The notes beneath the pieces are model-generated. The model saw only the letters and a program-made list of their open reading frames with translations. It searched no databases and was not told the DNA's origin. Shown here in pieces: positions 1 to 11,664 of a stretch of 64,000 nt of DNA. Origin of the DNA: Phoronis australis (lineage: Eukaryota; Phoronida; Phoronidae); assembly GCA_002633005.1 (NCBI GenBank), contig NMRA01000232.1:358866-422865 (forward strand), written 5' to 3'. Position 1 is the first letter of the stretch. Each line of letters opens with the position of its first letter. The position numbers and the translations under genes are program-made.

Positions 1-1953
1 AAAATTATGTTTTTAGTGATTTTTTATTGCTTAGGCAATTCACATTCATATTAAAACCTGCATTTACCGTAGAAATCTTGAATTTGAGAGTGATGGTGTT
101 GAACATTACAATATATATTTTGAATGGCTATGCTGTTGGGTTAGAGGTTGTGCTTGTAAGTAAGGTGTGTTACATGAGTAGCAGATTACTCGCGATTGGT
201 AATTGCAAAAGCTATGGAACTTTAAATCAGAAAACGTTGCAACTTCTGATTATGGGCCATGGCCAAACAACCAGGAGACTATGTCTGTTGCAAGGATATC
301 TTGTTTTGTTAATTTTGTCCAATCATCTTTCTGTCACCTGCTAATGCATCTTTGGCGTTAATCAGCAAAGACAAAAGCAGGAATCAACTAAAAACTTATA
401 CCCATATCTCACAAATTAGACATTATGTTCCTTGGTCGGTGGCCTTTCCCACAGTTGCATGCAATTTGCTAAAAGCGTACGTCTTGCTTTTACTGTTTAG
501 CAGACTTTGAATTTTTTTGGAAATTTTCCTCCAAGTTTTGAGGGTTTTCGATGGTTACAGAGCATTAATTTGTTGCGATTTTAGTATTTCACATTATTTT
601 GAAAAGTTAATCCATTACTGTTTTTTCGAAATTGGGGCCGTTGCCCTACATGACGTTAACTAATTTAAGAATGCTTTAGGTTCTTGTTGCAAGTCAAAAT
701 CCAAATGGACTTTTTATACTAGACTAAGAAGTAAAAAGTTCACTCTGACAGTTGTGCTTTCATCTCACAAAGTAACAATTGTGCACAAGAAGGTTTCAGT
801 GCTCAGCTACAATTGTTGTATAGTCTGTATGTCCCAATAAAGTCTGTGAATATTTTTGTCCAAACACAACTGTGCAACTCTGTCCACATGTCTCCCAAGA
901 TGTCCATGTTGCCCCAAGATAAAGTTTCTGTATGGCTGATGTCAATTAGACGCATTCTGATCAGTCTCTGGCTTCAGTGTCATCACATTTCGTTGTAGCT
1001 TGTCTAAGGCAAGTACACCTTCTCCAGGCAAAACACTTGGAAATCCTGAAAGCATTGGTAAAATATATTATCGTGCGGTTTCGCATTACTGTAGAATGAT
1101 AAGGAACATTTGTCTCTTGTAAATGAATTATATACAACAACTGGTTGATTGGGGTTGACATCCTATATTGAACAATCAAAACGTATAGAATTATTTTCAT
1201 TATTGCAGACTGAACTCACCAATACTTTTGTAAATTGACCTTTGGTTGGTTTTGGATGGGATTTGCTACTGAGATTTGATTTGAGTTCTTGGCCAAAGAT
1301 TTGTTTTTCTTCAAAAAGTGATTTGAATTGTGTGGCTGTATATCTGTTTAAACCAATTGAAGACTCAAAACTAAAGTAGCTATAAGAGCCTTTGAGGTCC
1401 TGGTGACATTAATATGAATACCCTTAAAATGAAAAAAAGCAGACCAAAAAAGTACTAAACAATTTTGTAAAATGTTTTCAACTGATATATGTAGTCAATA
1501 CTAAAAAGTTTGTAGTGATTAAATTTTTAGACAACGGTTTAATGAATACTTACAGGTAATAACGAAACGCAGTTAGCAGATTGCTTCCCACAGCACACTT
1601 TTATTTCTGGTTTGCATTTCTTGACACCTGTGACACGGGCACCATGATGGATCTTCTGATGGTGCTGGGTAAATGATCCAGTGAAGTGACCTCTGGTAGC
1701 CTAAATTCTAGACGCGGGGGTCTTGCTTGGCGACATCCAACATTAGGTCTCTCAGTTCCTTCTTTTATTCATGCGACTGATTCGACCCTAAAGTGAGAGT
1801 AATTCAGTGACAACATTCACAGTAATGAGAACAATTTTTATAACTTTTGTTTGTATTGTTGTAGGATTTATTTGCCAACAAGTACAAAGACAATCACTGT
1901 ATGACTCAGATTGGAAATCATCTACTGGTTTAGGATTGGGTTTTGGATTAATT
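1..1953. other. Non-coding, nothing recognised
   Basis: AT-rich sequence with only short chance frames. No exon with matching splice sites and family similarity was seen on either strand. Confidence 0.5.
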
Positions 1954-2280
1954 CATAGGCGGATTTGGGGGGGGACAGGGGGCCAGAAGCAAAACGGCAA
2001 GAGCGCGAGGAAATATTGAGTCCACCAATTAATCTCGGTACTTAACATGTGGCTGCGGGGGGGGGGGGGCTCGGACCCAATCGTATCAGGGGACCTGTGT
2101 AAACGCGTTCTCATTTTTTTTGCTTTTTTAGTCCACTGTTGGCTTTGCAGTACGAGGACCAGAAATTCGAGCAACCCAATTTTTCGGGCTGGGTTCTCAC
2201 ATTCAATCGTAAACCACACTTGCCCAAGACAAAATGACAAAATGTTGCCCCCCCCCTATGGTACCCTCGATCCGCCAATG
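1954..2280. mobile_element. Short TIR element, GGCGGATC family, copy 1
   Basis: Begins CATAGGCGGATTTGGGG and ends CGATCCGCCAATG; the ends are inverted repeats of CAT(A/T)GGCGGAT followed by G-runs. About 327 bases with internal G-tracts and no coding capacity. It resembles MITEs widespread in invertebrate genomes that start with 'GGCGGATCC'. Confidence 0.6.
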
Positions 2281-4446
2281 TAATTTAGAGATGCAGCCAT
2301 GGAATCGTTTCTACCCCATGCACTAGGTCCAGAGCTCTATAATTGCCAACCCATGCAGTCCCAGGGCCTGGAAATTAACATCACAGTGTCACGCAGGAAA
2401 CTTATTTTTCGTAAGCAACTTATATCGTGCACCTCCGAGTTGTACATAATCTCCCAGAAGAGGAAACGTTAACAACCAAGCTCGACGAAGTCATGAATCA
2501 CTAAGACTCGATTGCAGGTTTAAAATTGAACACAACTCACGAGGCTGTAGCCTGTATTATACTGAATATACTGGGTATAGACAAGTACACGGACACGTCG
2601 ACTTCGAATGACTCGGGATAGCGACAGAAATAGTTGAGAGAACCGAAGTTCAGAAAAAATTAATCTTGTTGTTTACGAGTAAGAATCAAGCTGTGATTTC
2701 CAAATGTTTGTACATTCTGATTTCTTGTTTAGCTGGCAAGAAGTCCCAAAACACCTAACTCACCTCTACCGTTTGTGCTTGACATGTTTCTCTTCCGTCA
2801 GCTGATTCGTGTGCATTATGGGTAATCTCTCCACTGGCAACCCCGCATAAATAATGAGGTTTGGCTGAAGGTCCGCCCACTTTTTATAAATTTAAAAAAT
2901 TAATAGTAAAATAACGAGAGTATGTACATGGCTGTAATTTACGAAAAGAGTTAATTTTAGTGATATCTTTCGATTGGCAAAGCTCAATTTGTGATCTAAG
3001 CAGGCGAAAGTAAAGGAAATAGTGACTTTAAAGTGACATTGGCGAGAACAGTCTTAATTCAGCCGGCCTAGCGCGGCGGAAACGAACCTAAAATTCTCGC
3101 TTCTCCACTAAACGCTATCAGTGTACGACAGAGACCTTCAACTGGTGAAGTCATAGATTATCACCGGCCTCGATTTCAGCGAATCTCTGGAAGACAACGG
3201 TGACAACAGGCGACTGGTAATAAGAACACAACAAATTTTATTGATTTATAGCTCCAGTCAATGATAATAACTAATTAAACGTTTATCCCATTTAGCTGTA
3301 ATATCAAAATTGCGTTGCTTGGCTTTAAGAACGACAATGTCCCTTTAAAGTGGCTATAAAACTGTCTCTCCCCTCAAAAACAACTTTTGATTTAGACCAT
3401 TTAAAAACACAGACAGTTCGTGATTGCTTGGGAAGGCTCCACAAGTTTGTTTGTGGGTGAACATTGCCGTCTTCTCTATCGGGGTGTCCCGAAACGAGAT
3501 GTGTTCCCACGAAGCTAACGGCTGATGACGACCCGCGATCTGACTATCGCTGTGCCCCCTAAAGGTCATTTTGCTCTCAAAGCTGGTAGCTTTCAAAGCA
3601 AGTTACGGAGACCTACGGTACATTTGCATGCGTAGCACTAGAAAGCCCTAAATTACTGTTCTCAGCTTCTCGGCCTAAATATTTGAAGTTTTCCAACATC
3701 ATGGAACACTGTGGTCTCCCGTTTGCTGTAATTGGCAGTTTTCCAATTTGTTCCCGCCTTCAACTTTAAGTGAGTGTTGCAGAGTCTCATCAGTTGACAG
3801 ATATCCCTGGAACAGATATATTTTGTGAATTCCGTCTTGATATGGATTTGCGTTTTTTGCCAAATTTTTTCACAAAAATTGAAGTTGAGTGCTCATTCAG
3901 CTGTAACTACCATTCTGTTGAGTGTACCACGCGAAAGTCAAATTTCTATTTAAAATGTATTCTATTTGCTATCAGGATGAAGTAGTATCTTTTGATCAAA
4001 TCAATTTCAGATGACTGAACAGGCGTGTGTCGACATGCAAAAAGAGCTCCAATGTTACGAAATGTCCATGCATGAAAGAAATGGGGCTGTTCGGAAAATT
4101 TATATTAACTAGAGGGCGCGCGTGTACTAGTGGTGATAGATTAACAGCCTCGATTTCGCGAGCCCTTTAAATACATGGTGAAATGGCTTGTAGGCGTGCC
4201 AACTGAATCTGAGATTGCGTGAAAAGGGTGCTTCTATGAGAGAAAGTAAGCACGACCTTATACAAAGGTAAGGTTTGTGATTATTTTAACAATTATTCCA
4301 TGTTTATTCTACTGATGCCAGTTAACTGAGATACTCGCCGATGTCGACTTCACGGCATTGGCCAGTCGGGTTAATCTTTGTTTGTTGTGATGCGTGTTAC
4401 GATACTTGACGTAGCACTCGGGATGTTTTCGTACATCAAAGCAGTA
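2281..4446. other. Non-coding, nothing recognised
   Basis: Only short frames. Some locally GC-richer sequence at 3050-3200 and 3470-3600, without exon features. Confidence 0.5.
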
Positions 4447-4941
4447 TTATTGTTTGGAATGATTTCTAACAGGTTTATCAGTGACAGTTACATCAATGAA
4501 TGATGAATGTTTAACTCGATATTGGTTAGTGAGATTACAATCCAAGCCCAATGCCATGGCAAAGGGTACGTAAATATACATTAAACTATTTGTTTCCTGT
4601 GTCTTCCGGAAATTTATTACACGTTGAAATGAAAATCTATCATGTCTGTTTTCACGTGACCTTTGGTTTTTAGGTTTGAGGGCTTGAACCGTGCAGTGGA
4701 GATATGCTTCTGCATCGACCCTGAATGGACAAAAATTGGTTTTAAACAGTTGACTGCAGTTAACCAGCAAGGTCTCCCCATCCAGAGTAGATCTGTTGTT
4801 AAAGCCTACTTTCTTCATCGGAGACAACGAACAAGATTTGTTACTCCGGCCCACAGCATTTCCACACACCATAGTGCTGCATGGTACAATGTACATGTCA
4901 GAGGCCCTGGTGAAATGTGAATCGCAGTACGAAGTTACCAT
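4447..4941 (-). other. Unassigned open frame, Cys-rich, possible ZP-like fragment
   Basis: A 164-codon frame from ATG 4941. Its middle reads CSTMVCGNAVGRSNKSCSLS and later NFCPFRVDAEAYLHCTVQAL; 'YLHC.V' recalls the C-terminal half of zona pellucida domains. No splice structure or neighbouring exon supports it, and an 85-codon frame is open opposite (4663-4920). It could be a diverged exon, a repeat fragment or chance. Confidence 0.22.
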
Positions 4942-7194
4942 AAGACAACGTGTTGTTTGTTTATGAAGAGGAACTATATCTGACTGCTACACAAGTCAGC
5001 CTCGTTGGTGAGGATGGCCTTTCATAGGCAATAAGTCATGTGTGGACAATAGCTTATTTCCTTTCCTGGAAGAAACATGCTGGATTGAAGCTAAAGAAGA
5101 CGTAGTGACACTCTGGTCTAGTTCAGGGTCAGATTTTGGGCGCAAAACGAGTCAAGTGATATGCTGTTGTGTCTACCTTCAAGGATCTAATTGAGGCTGA
5201 ATGAAGTTACCTGGAGGAAAGCCACGTGCCGAAACTGGACCTTTTTTACAAGCGTTTCTATAGGCTATTGAAATTACATCTCTATGAAATGAAAACCAAA
5301 AGCATCTGGTATAAATACCTGTCCTTTTTCACTGAGTGACATTAACTTTTCCTTTCAGACGAAAGGCTTTATGCTAATGATAAAAACTTTTCAATTTGGT
5401 GCACATTATGGGGGAAATGACATTCAGTGACTGCATCGATTGTCTTATTGTCAGTAGAAAGCCAGTTAATGTTACACTTTGATGATGAATAAAATTTTCA
5501 TCAACTGGCAAGTTTGTCACTAATTATTGAAACCACAGTATTTCCTCAGTTTTAAAATCCCACACAGTGCAGTTGTGCTTATTCTTTATAAAGCTGAAAT
5601 TATTAGCGATTACGCTTGCGAATTGTCGTTTTCCTCAGTGTTGACCTCTAGAAATGTGTAGCGATCAAAATGAAGTATTGATTCCCTTTGTTTGCATTTG
5701 ATTTGTTTGTTTGTGTAATTATTTTTAGAGCTTTCTTAAGAAGGCCTTTGCACAATTTTAAGTTTTGTGTTAACTTGTCCACAACAAAAGTTCCACATGC
5801 AAGAAAAGTATATAAAGAAACAACATTGTTAAAACAATTGTAATTTTCCCTAGCAATGGAGTCCAAAATCAGGCATATCAAGGGCTGAATTTCTGAAGTT
5901 TGTTCGATTCTCTCAGGTTAATGCTGAAGGATTGCTTTTCACTTTGTCCAAAGGTAAAATAGACGGTGAGGCGGCTGGTTTCAGTCGTTTTCTCTCACCT
6001 GTAGCAGAATAGCGGGAGAATATTAACAAATTATAAAAGAAAACACAAGACAGACTACTTTATTAAGGCAGATCATACTTGACGTTTCATCTTCATGTTT
6101 ATATTATGTAGAAACTAACAATCTTTGTACCCAAGTCTTATCTAAGATCTGAATTAAACTATGTGAAACAGGCTAAAAGTGATTTAATAATGTGTATTTT
6201 TCACGACACCTAAAATGTGCATCTGACCTCAACAAGTCATAGTGAAATTCATTCTAGGTGTTAATTTTTATTCTAATGCAATGTTATGACGTTTACTGAA
6301 TAGCTTATTCATCGGTTAATTCAGTAACTAATCTGGTAGTCCTGGGGGTGGAGTCCGCCATAAAATAAGGAAACTCGCTCGTCTAGAGAATTTTATTGGA
6401 CATAGCATAGCTTTGAAGAGAACCTGCTGTGAAATTCATCCATGACTTCTGAGCGTCACGTACCATACACCTCTTATATTTGGCGCATTCCCATCACCGA
6501 ACGATCTCGATAGAAACTTGATTGCTAAAAACTTACCAAGTTACGTTGTGTAGTCTCCCAAAGGGGCTTCGGCATCCACACAATTTTTGTCAATTGGTTG
6601 ACCCTTTTGACCGCAATGCTTCACGAATGTAGTAACCTTAGGTCTTTTGGTAATTTGTGACCACCTGTCGAAGACTAGCACCAGAGAAAATAGCAATAAT
6701 AAGGCTTTGAGCGACGACGTATCTTGATAACAATCCGTCTTTTTACCAACTGTTTACATGCAGACAGCGACGCATGCGCAATTCAATCACCACTAGTACA
6801 GCAGCGACACTTCCAAATAGCCCCATTGTACTTCACTAGCCTGTGGTTTACAATATAATTTCAAATCGGTCGTGCGAAAGTTGATTACCTTGTTTCACAA
6901 TGCTAAAAGTTGTCTGATTGATCGGTTAGTTCTTGTTTATATAAATACACTATAGTTTTACTTGACAAATTTTTAATTCAACTGTTTTACGTATGTATGG
7001 TTGAAAAAGCGGTAGGGGTGATAACACGTGTCTAAGCAGTGTCAAGCAAGTAAAGAATAATTTTTCGCGCCTCACCTTGCTCCGGCATATTATGGAATCG
7101 TCTCCTCCGCTCATAAGGCTTTCGCGCACCCAGCCTTTAGTTTGGGGGGGGCTCGAATTTCTCACCAAATGGACCTTTTGCTAACAAAAAAGCT
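4942..7194. other. Non-coding, nothing recognised
   Basis: AT-rich; no conserved exon seen. A G-run (ttggggggggctc) at 7141-7153 may be the edge of another short element. Confidence 0.5.
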
Positions 7195-7320
7195 GGAGGA
7201 CTAAAAAAGAAACGAGGTACCTCCTTTAGAACTGTGAACTGCGCGTCTGCACCTTTTTAGTGGACTTTTGTCTCGTTTTCTCGGGCTTTTTGTTTCTCTG
7301 AGGCGGACCTTTTTGCCCAT
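7195..7320 (-). repeat. Dispersed repeat family D, copy 1 (reverse)
   Basis: On the minus strand reads gggcaaaaaggtccgcctca gagaaacaaaaag..., the same as 27687-27850 on the plus strand, through gtacctcgttt. Partial copy. Confidence 0.6.
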
Positions 7321-8867
7321 AAAAGTTTCTAATAATGGACTTGTCTACAGCTTCCCATTTCCTATTGAATTCTATTTAATATGATACCTGGTGGCCATTT
7401 TGAAGAGTCATTATCAAATTTTGCGGACTCATTGGTATTGAGATAGCTTCCTTCGTTACGTTGATAGGTTTTTCAGCTCACGTACATGTACCTGACACAG
7501 GGGCGGATCTCTTGTATTGCTGTCAGTCTCCAATTTTTTTAAGCAAGCGCAAACAAACGAAAACAAAATCAACATGACCCCCGTTCCTCTGTACAGCCTA
7601 TAAAACAAGCAATTCAAAACAAATTAACTATAAACGCTAGATTGATAATGCTAAACGCCAAAACGACAAGATTGGAAGGTACAAAGAGTCATTTTAAAGA
7701 AGCTCATAGTTTTGTATAGATAACTTTGTGTTCATTCCAGCTCGAATACCAGAAAAAAATGAGAAATCCAGTATAAAAAGTGTGCAACATCGAGGATTAA
7801 TGATAGACGTTAAGAAGAATCGTGTTTGAATGAGCGAGGAGTAAATCTCTGATACGGCCAGATACTGTTCATACAGAAATCTTACCAACCGAATCCGACG
7901 ATGTTCAGCAATTGCCCTCCACAAGAAGGTCCTGAAAATGAAGAGAAGAGAACTTGAACATGTGACATACAGCCTTGTTCAAGACAAAACATTAACAGCA
8001 ACACTTGTGAGAAACATGCTTTAGGACATGATTTTGACGGATTTTGAAGGATTGCCTTTTCTAGTTTTTTGGCAGAACGATGTGACCAAATTGATGATTC
8101 TAATATAGTTCTTAATATTTTACGTGCAATGTACCGTGCTGTCTAACTGGAAACATTTTTTGACATTTTCCGTTCAACTTCAATATAAACTCTAGGTAAG
8201 TGTCTATAATTATGTGCTCGAGTATTTCATGGAGTACATGGATCCCTGTCTAATCCTAGTTTGCACTTCATGACCCTAGCACTCAAGCTATAAGTTCGAG
8301 TCTGAACTTGAAATTTAAACTTTTTGCTCGACATTTCGAGTTTTTACTCGAGCTTGTAGCTAGATCCATGAGTCCAAGTGCTAAGCTGAACTAGAAGCTC
8401 GTCCACGGAAGCCATCATGTATACTGGGGCACAGAATGATAGGCTCTTATTCTGAGATCGTATTAGAGAAGGACCTAAGATGGCATCAATAATTCGATTT
8501 CGGGTAAAGAGTAAACTGCTGGACTTGGTTTTCTAGATGAAAACACTAGAAGTGAGCTTGGCGCAGAGGAAGTGTTTTAGGCGCTTAGTCAGTGCTGCAT
8601 CAAGAGCTACAAGTTATGCACTTATTTGACGTGCAGGCGTAAATACAAATTCAGTGAACCAACCCATCTGTTATACTTGACGAACCACTTTCTGTTTTTG
8701 TGAGTAACCGCCATCGAGCTATTGCAGTGCTCAACTTGGCGACCTGCAGCTCGCCAATGAGACTCCATGTCGTCTTTGGTGACCTTGAAAAAAATCGCAA
8801 GTCACAGCGAGTAGCAAAATCAAGGAAATTTTTACCCGAAATTTGCTTCAAAATAGTAGTGACTTGA
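7321..8867. other. Non-coding; short self-complementary stretch near 8.3 kb
   Basis: 8280-8400 is rich in repeated 'ctcgag/ctcga' words (agttcgagt, gctcgacatttcgag, actcgagctt) that can pair. No gene recognised elsewhere in the stretch. Confidence 0.45.
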
Positions 8868-9785
8868 AAGCTTTTCCTAGTTCAAAGTTGTTCTGCTTAT
8901 GTCGTGAAATCAGTGCATTTCCCGCCCTCAGCAGTTAGCGCCTATCAAAAATTTCAAATGCGAACATGAAGTAAGTCTAAACTGTTCGGCAAAAACCCGG
9001 GAAGGCCAAACCACGAAACGCGCCTCCAATACTCCTGGTCGTCTGCGTTCTCCGTAGGTAAGAGGAATCAAGGAATTTAGTTAGATTGAGCTAGAGTGAA
9101 CAAACCAAAATAATCTCAGAAATATATCTGAAAAAATATGAACTCTTAAGTAGTAAAACGTTTTTGAATGATCGCCTTAAAGGAGTCGGGCTTGGATAGT
9201 ATAACGCGGCGATGTGTCGCGAACGGGTAATGTATACCGCGACGCACAGCGAATGGTATACATTTATGCCTATGGAACAGATGCGAGAAAAAGTAAATGG
9301 TGACAGCGGAATTATATGTATTGTTTGGCGACTTCCCGCTTCCAATTTGGCAACCTTGGTTTTCATTTTGCGACCAGCGATTTTCACTAAGTCGTATTTG
9401 GCAAGTTGGCATTAAACTAAGCTTATTTCAGGGGTTTGAAGCAACTGCTGTAGTTCTTTGACCTTTAGTTCCAAAATTGTTCTGCTTAAGTCGTGCATTT
9501 GCCACTCTCAGCGCATATCAAACACAGCAGATACGAACACGAAGTAAACAGACGTAAGTCAGAATTGTCCGACAAAAATCGGGTAGAGTCAGACCACGAA
9601 ACTCGCCTCCAGTGTTCTCCGTAGGTATAAAAGGAATTTTGTTTAAAAATGGAGACAGTTGCACGTCATTTTTGGTCGGCGACTTCCGCCTCTGGTTTTG
9701 GCAACCTCGGTTTCCATTTGGCGAACAGCGATTTCCACTAAATCATATTTGGCGAGTTGGCCTTAAACTAAGCTTATTCCAGGGA
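8868..9785. repeat. Diverged tandem duplication
   Basis: ttgttctgctta.gtcgtg, ccacgaaac.cgcctcca and gttctccgtaggta appear at 8887-9060 and 9477-9626. A second block (ggcgacttcc.., ggcaacctcggtttccattt, cattaaactaagcttatt) appears at 9328-9430 and 9683-9778. The whole is two diverged copies of one longer unit; non-coding. Confidence 0.7.
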
Positions 9786-10277
9786 CTTTTAGTGCTCCAC
9801 TATTGGTTCAAGCCAAATGACATGATACATGAGAATAACCTCGAAAACAGGAACTCACCGATTGCCAGACCGAAATTGTAAGAAAAACAGTAGAGACCAT
9901 AAGCTACACCGTACTGCGAGTGATGGCGTAAATCTACGATATAGGCCAACAGAGGGCTCGTCACATCAATGCTTACTCCTAGACCGCTTCGGACAAGAGA
10001 GTCGGGACCGATAGTCGCCCAAATATTCTCACACAGTGGATACTACAAAACAACAAGATTATGCCTAATATGTCATCCATACAAAATAATGAGTCAGTTG
10101 AACAATCTTCAAGGTAGTGCAAGATCTTTTTGGACCTTATACTGATATGTAGCAACATGGTATCAATAATAGCTGGTACAAATTTCCGTAAAGTTCTGTG
10201 AGCTACCAGAGCCTCGTTTTTATCCACAAGGAACGTTTCATTTGCTATTAAAAATAGCCAAATCCGGCTTGTACCCT
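9786..10277. other. Downstream flank of the SLC18-like locus
   Basis: No exon recognised and no AATAAA on the minus strand seen close to the last exon's stop. Confidence 0.45.
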
Positions 10278-10476
10278 TCAATTCTCGAAAAATACACAAG
10301 CAACACGCATAAAAACAATTATCTTATTCATCAGACGTCTTGCCAACAGCAGTCCTGTTCCGGACAGAATCAGACTAGCGCAGCAGAAAATCCACTTGCC
10401 ACACGATGCCGAAAATGTGGCGGTTACCATTTGTGCACCGCACTGAAAAACGGACGCCACGACGAATACCAAACCT
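10278..10476 (-). pseudogene. SLC18-like last exon (TM11-TM12, stop)
   Basis: After acceptor actataattcag it reads GLVFVVASVFQCGAQMVTAT through GKWIFCCASLILSGTGLLLA and ends at a stop at 10278. It aligns with YAIADVAFCMGYAIGP...G..W of VAChT/VMAT. The TM11 Asp of 'ADVAFC' is Ser here (VASVFQ). Confidence 0.6.
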
Positions 10477-11012
10477 GAATTATAGTAAAAAAATACTAAT
10501 TGCAAATTAATTAGGTATAGGATTCCAGTTTCTAATTACTTGTTAACACTGATAAAAACGAAAGACAGAATCGTTTTAGAAAGAATCCGACGAACTGCTG
10601 ACTTTGAGACACATTCAAAGTAAAGTACGAATAGAGTGCGGTGATCTATTGAAATCGATGAAAAACGAACGGCAAATAGGTAGATTCAAGAAGGATACCG
10701 GGAGGCCGGTTTACATAAAATGTCGGCGCATGAAGACACCAATGGTAGTTGCCTATTGCAGTACGCCTGAACGTGGAATAAGATGTGAACAACTGATTTT
10801 CGACATTACGTTTTCAAATGTGAAATAATATTTCTGTTAATGCACGAAAGTTCGACACCAAAGAGTTGGTAAATTTTAAGATTCGAAGGCGTTTGAACGT
10901 TCTCCGCGTTGTCTGAACAAATAGCCACCACCGACCTACCTACGCAGTTGATTTAATATTTAACATGAACTCAAAATTGCCAAAATGTTCTCTGGTTGGT
11001 AAACGAACTAAC

Positions 11013-11108
11013 CAATTTGCCACTGTTCTGTCTTCAACGAATCCATCATCCAGGCTGGACTGACGGTACACACGACGCCTAGACCCACATTCGCGAGCAC
11101 ATTACACA
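11013..11108 (-). pseudogene. SLC18-like exon 8 (TM7)
   Basis: Encodes LCNVLANVGLGVVCTVSPAW then MMDSLKTEQWQIG, matching [21 protein letters not shown]...WQLG of VAChT. Acceptor atttcag, donor gttagt (weak). About 535 bases follow before the next recognised exon. Confidence 0.72.
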
Positions 11109-11540
11109 CTGAAATAATGTAGACATAAATCACTTGATTAACAATTGAACAGACATGATGGACATGCACTGCATATATCCTTGGGGTGAAGGTTGGGGAA
11201 TACGGTTGTCAAGCAACACGTCCAATATTGGGAAAAAAGTTCCAAAATGTAAAAAGAAAAAAAAATCATTTGGGAAAAGGAGAGGGTAGGAGTTGGAGGG
11301 CAGGGAGCTAGGAGTTAGAAACCTATCGCTCTGACATTGGTTGTAGTTGAGGAAAAACGCGTCGACTTTGCTGGCCTCTGGTAGCTTTTAGGTAAATGTT
11401 GGCAATTGAAAAAACACCACCGGAGCGATTTTCAAAACAACCATATACCTGAACCAATTATGCTTTGCATGGCTAAGGTAATCTTTCGATGGGGACCATC
11501 TTCTTGAGTTTCTGACAGTTTTATGCTGGAAAGTACTTAC

Positions 11541-11664
11541 GGAGAGCAACGTCTATGTAAGGGTCCAACAACATTTGAAAGAATTCGCCGATGCTGGACT
11601 TCTTGGTCTTCAAAGGAAAACGGAGCATTAAATTCAAATTGGTGTTTCCCAGAATAACCGGTCC
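11541..11664 (-). pseudogene. SLC18-like exon 7 (cytoplasmic loop, TM7 start)
   Basis: Reads GPVILGNTNLNLMLRFPLKT then KKSSIGEFFQMLLDPYIDVAL, with the family's L(L/K)DPYI block before TM7. Donor gtaagtac joins the next exon in phase. The upstream border (ttttgactag) is uncertain; a later AG before TKKSS is also possible. Confidence 0.65.
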
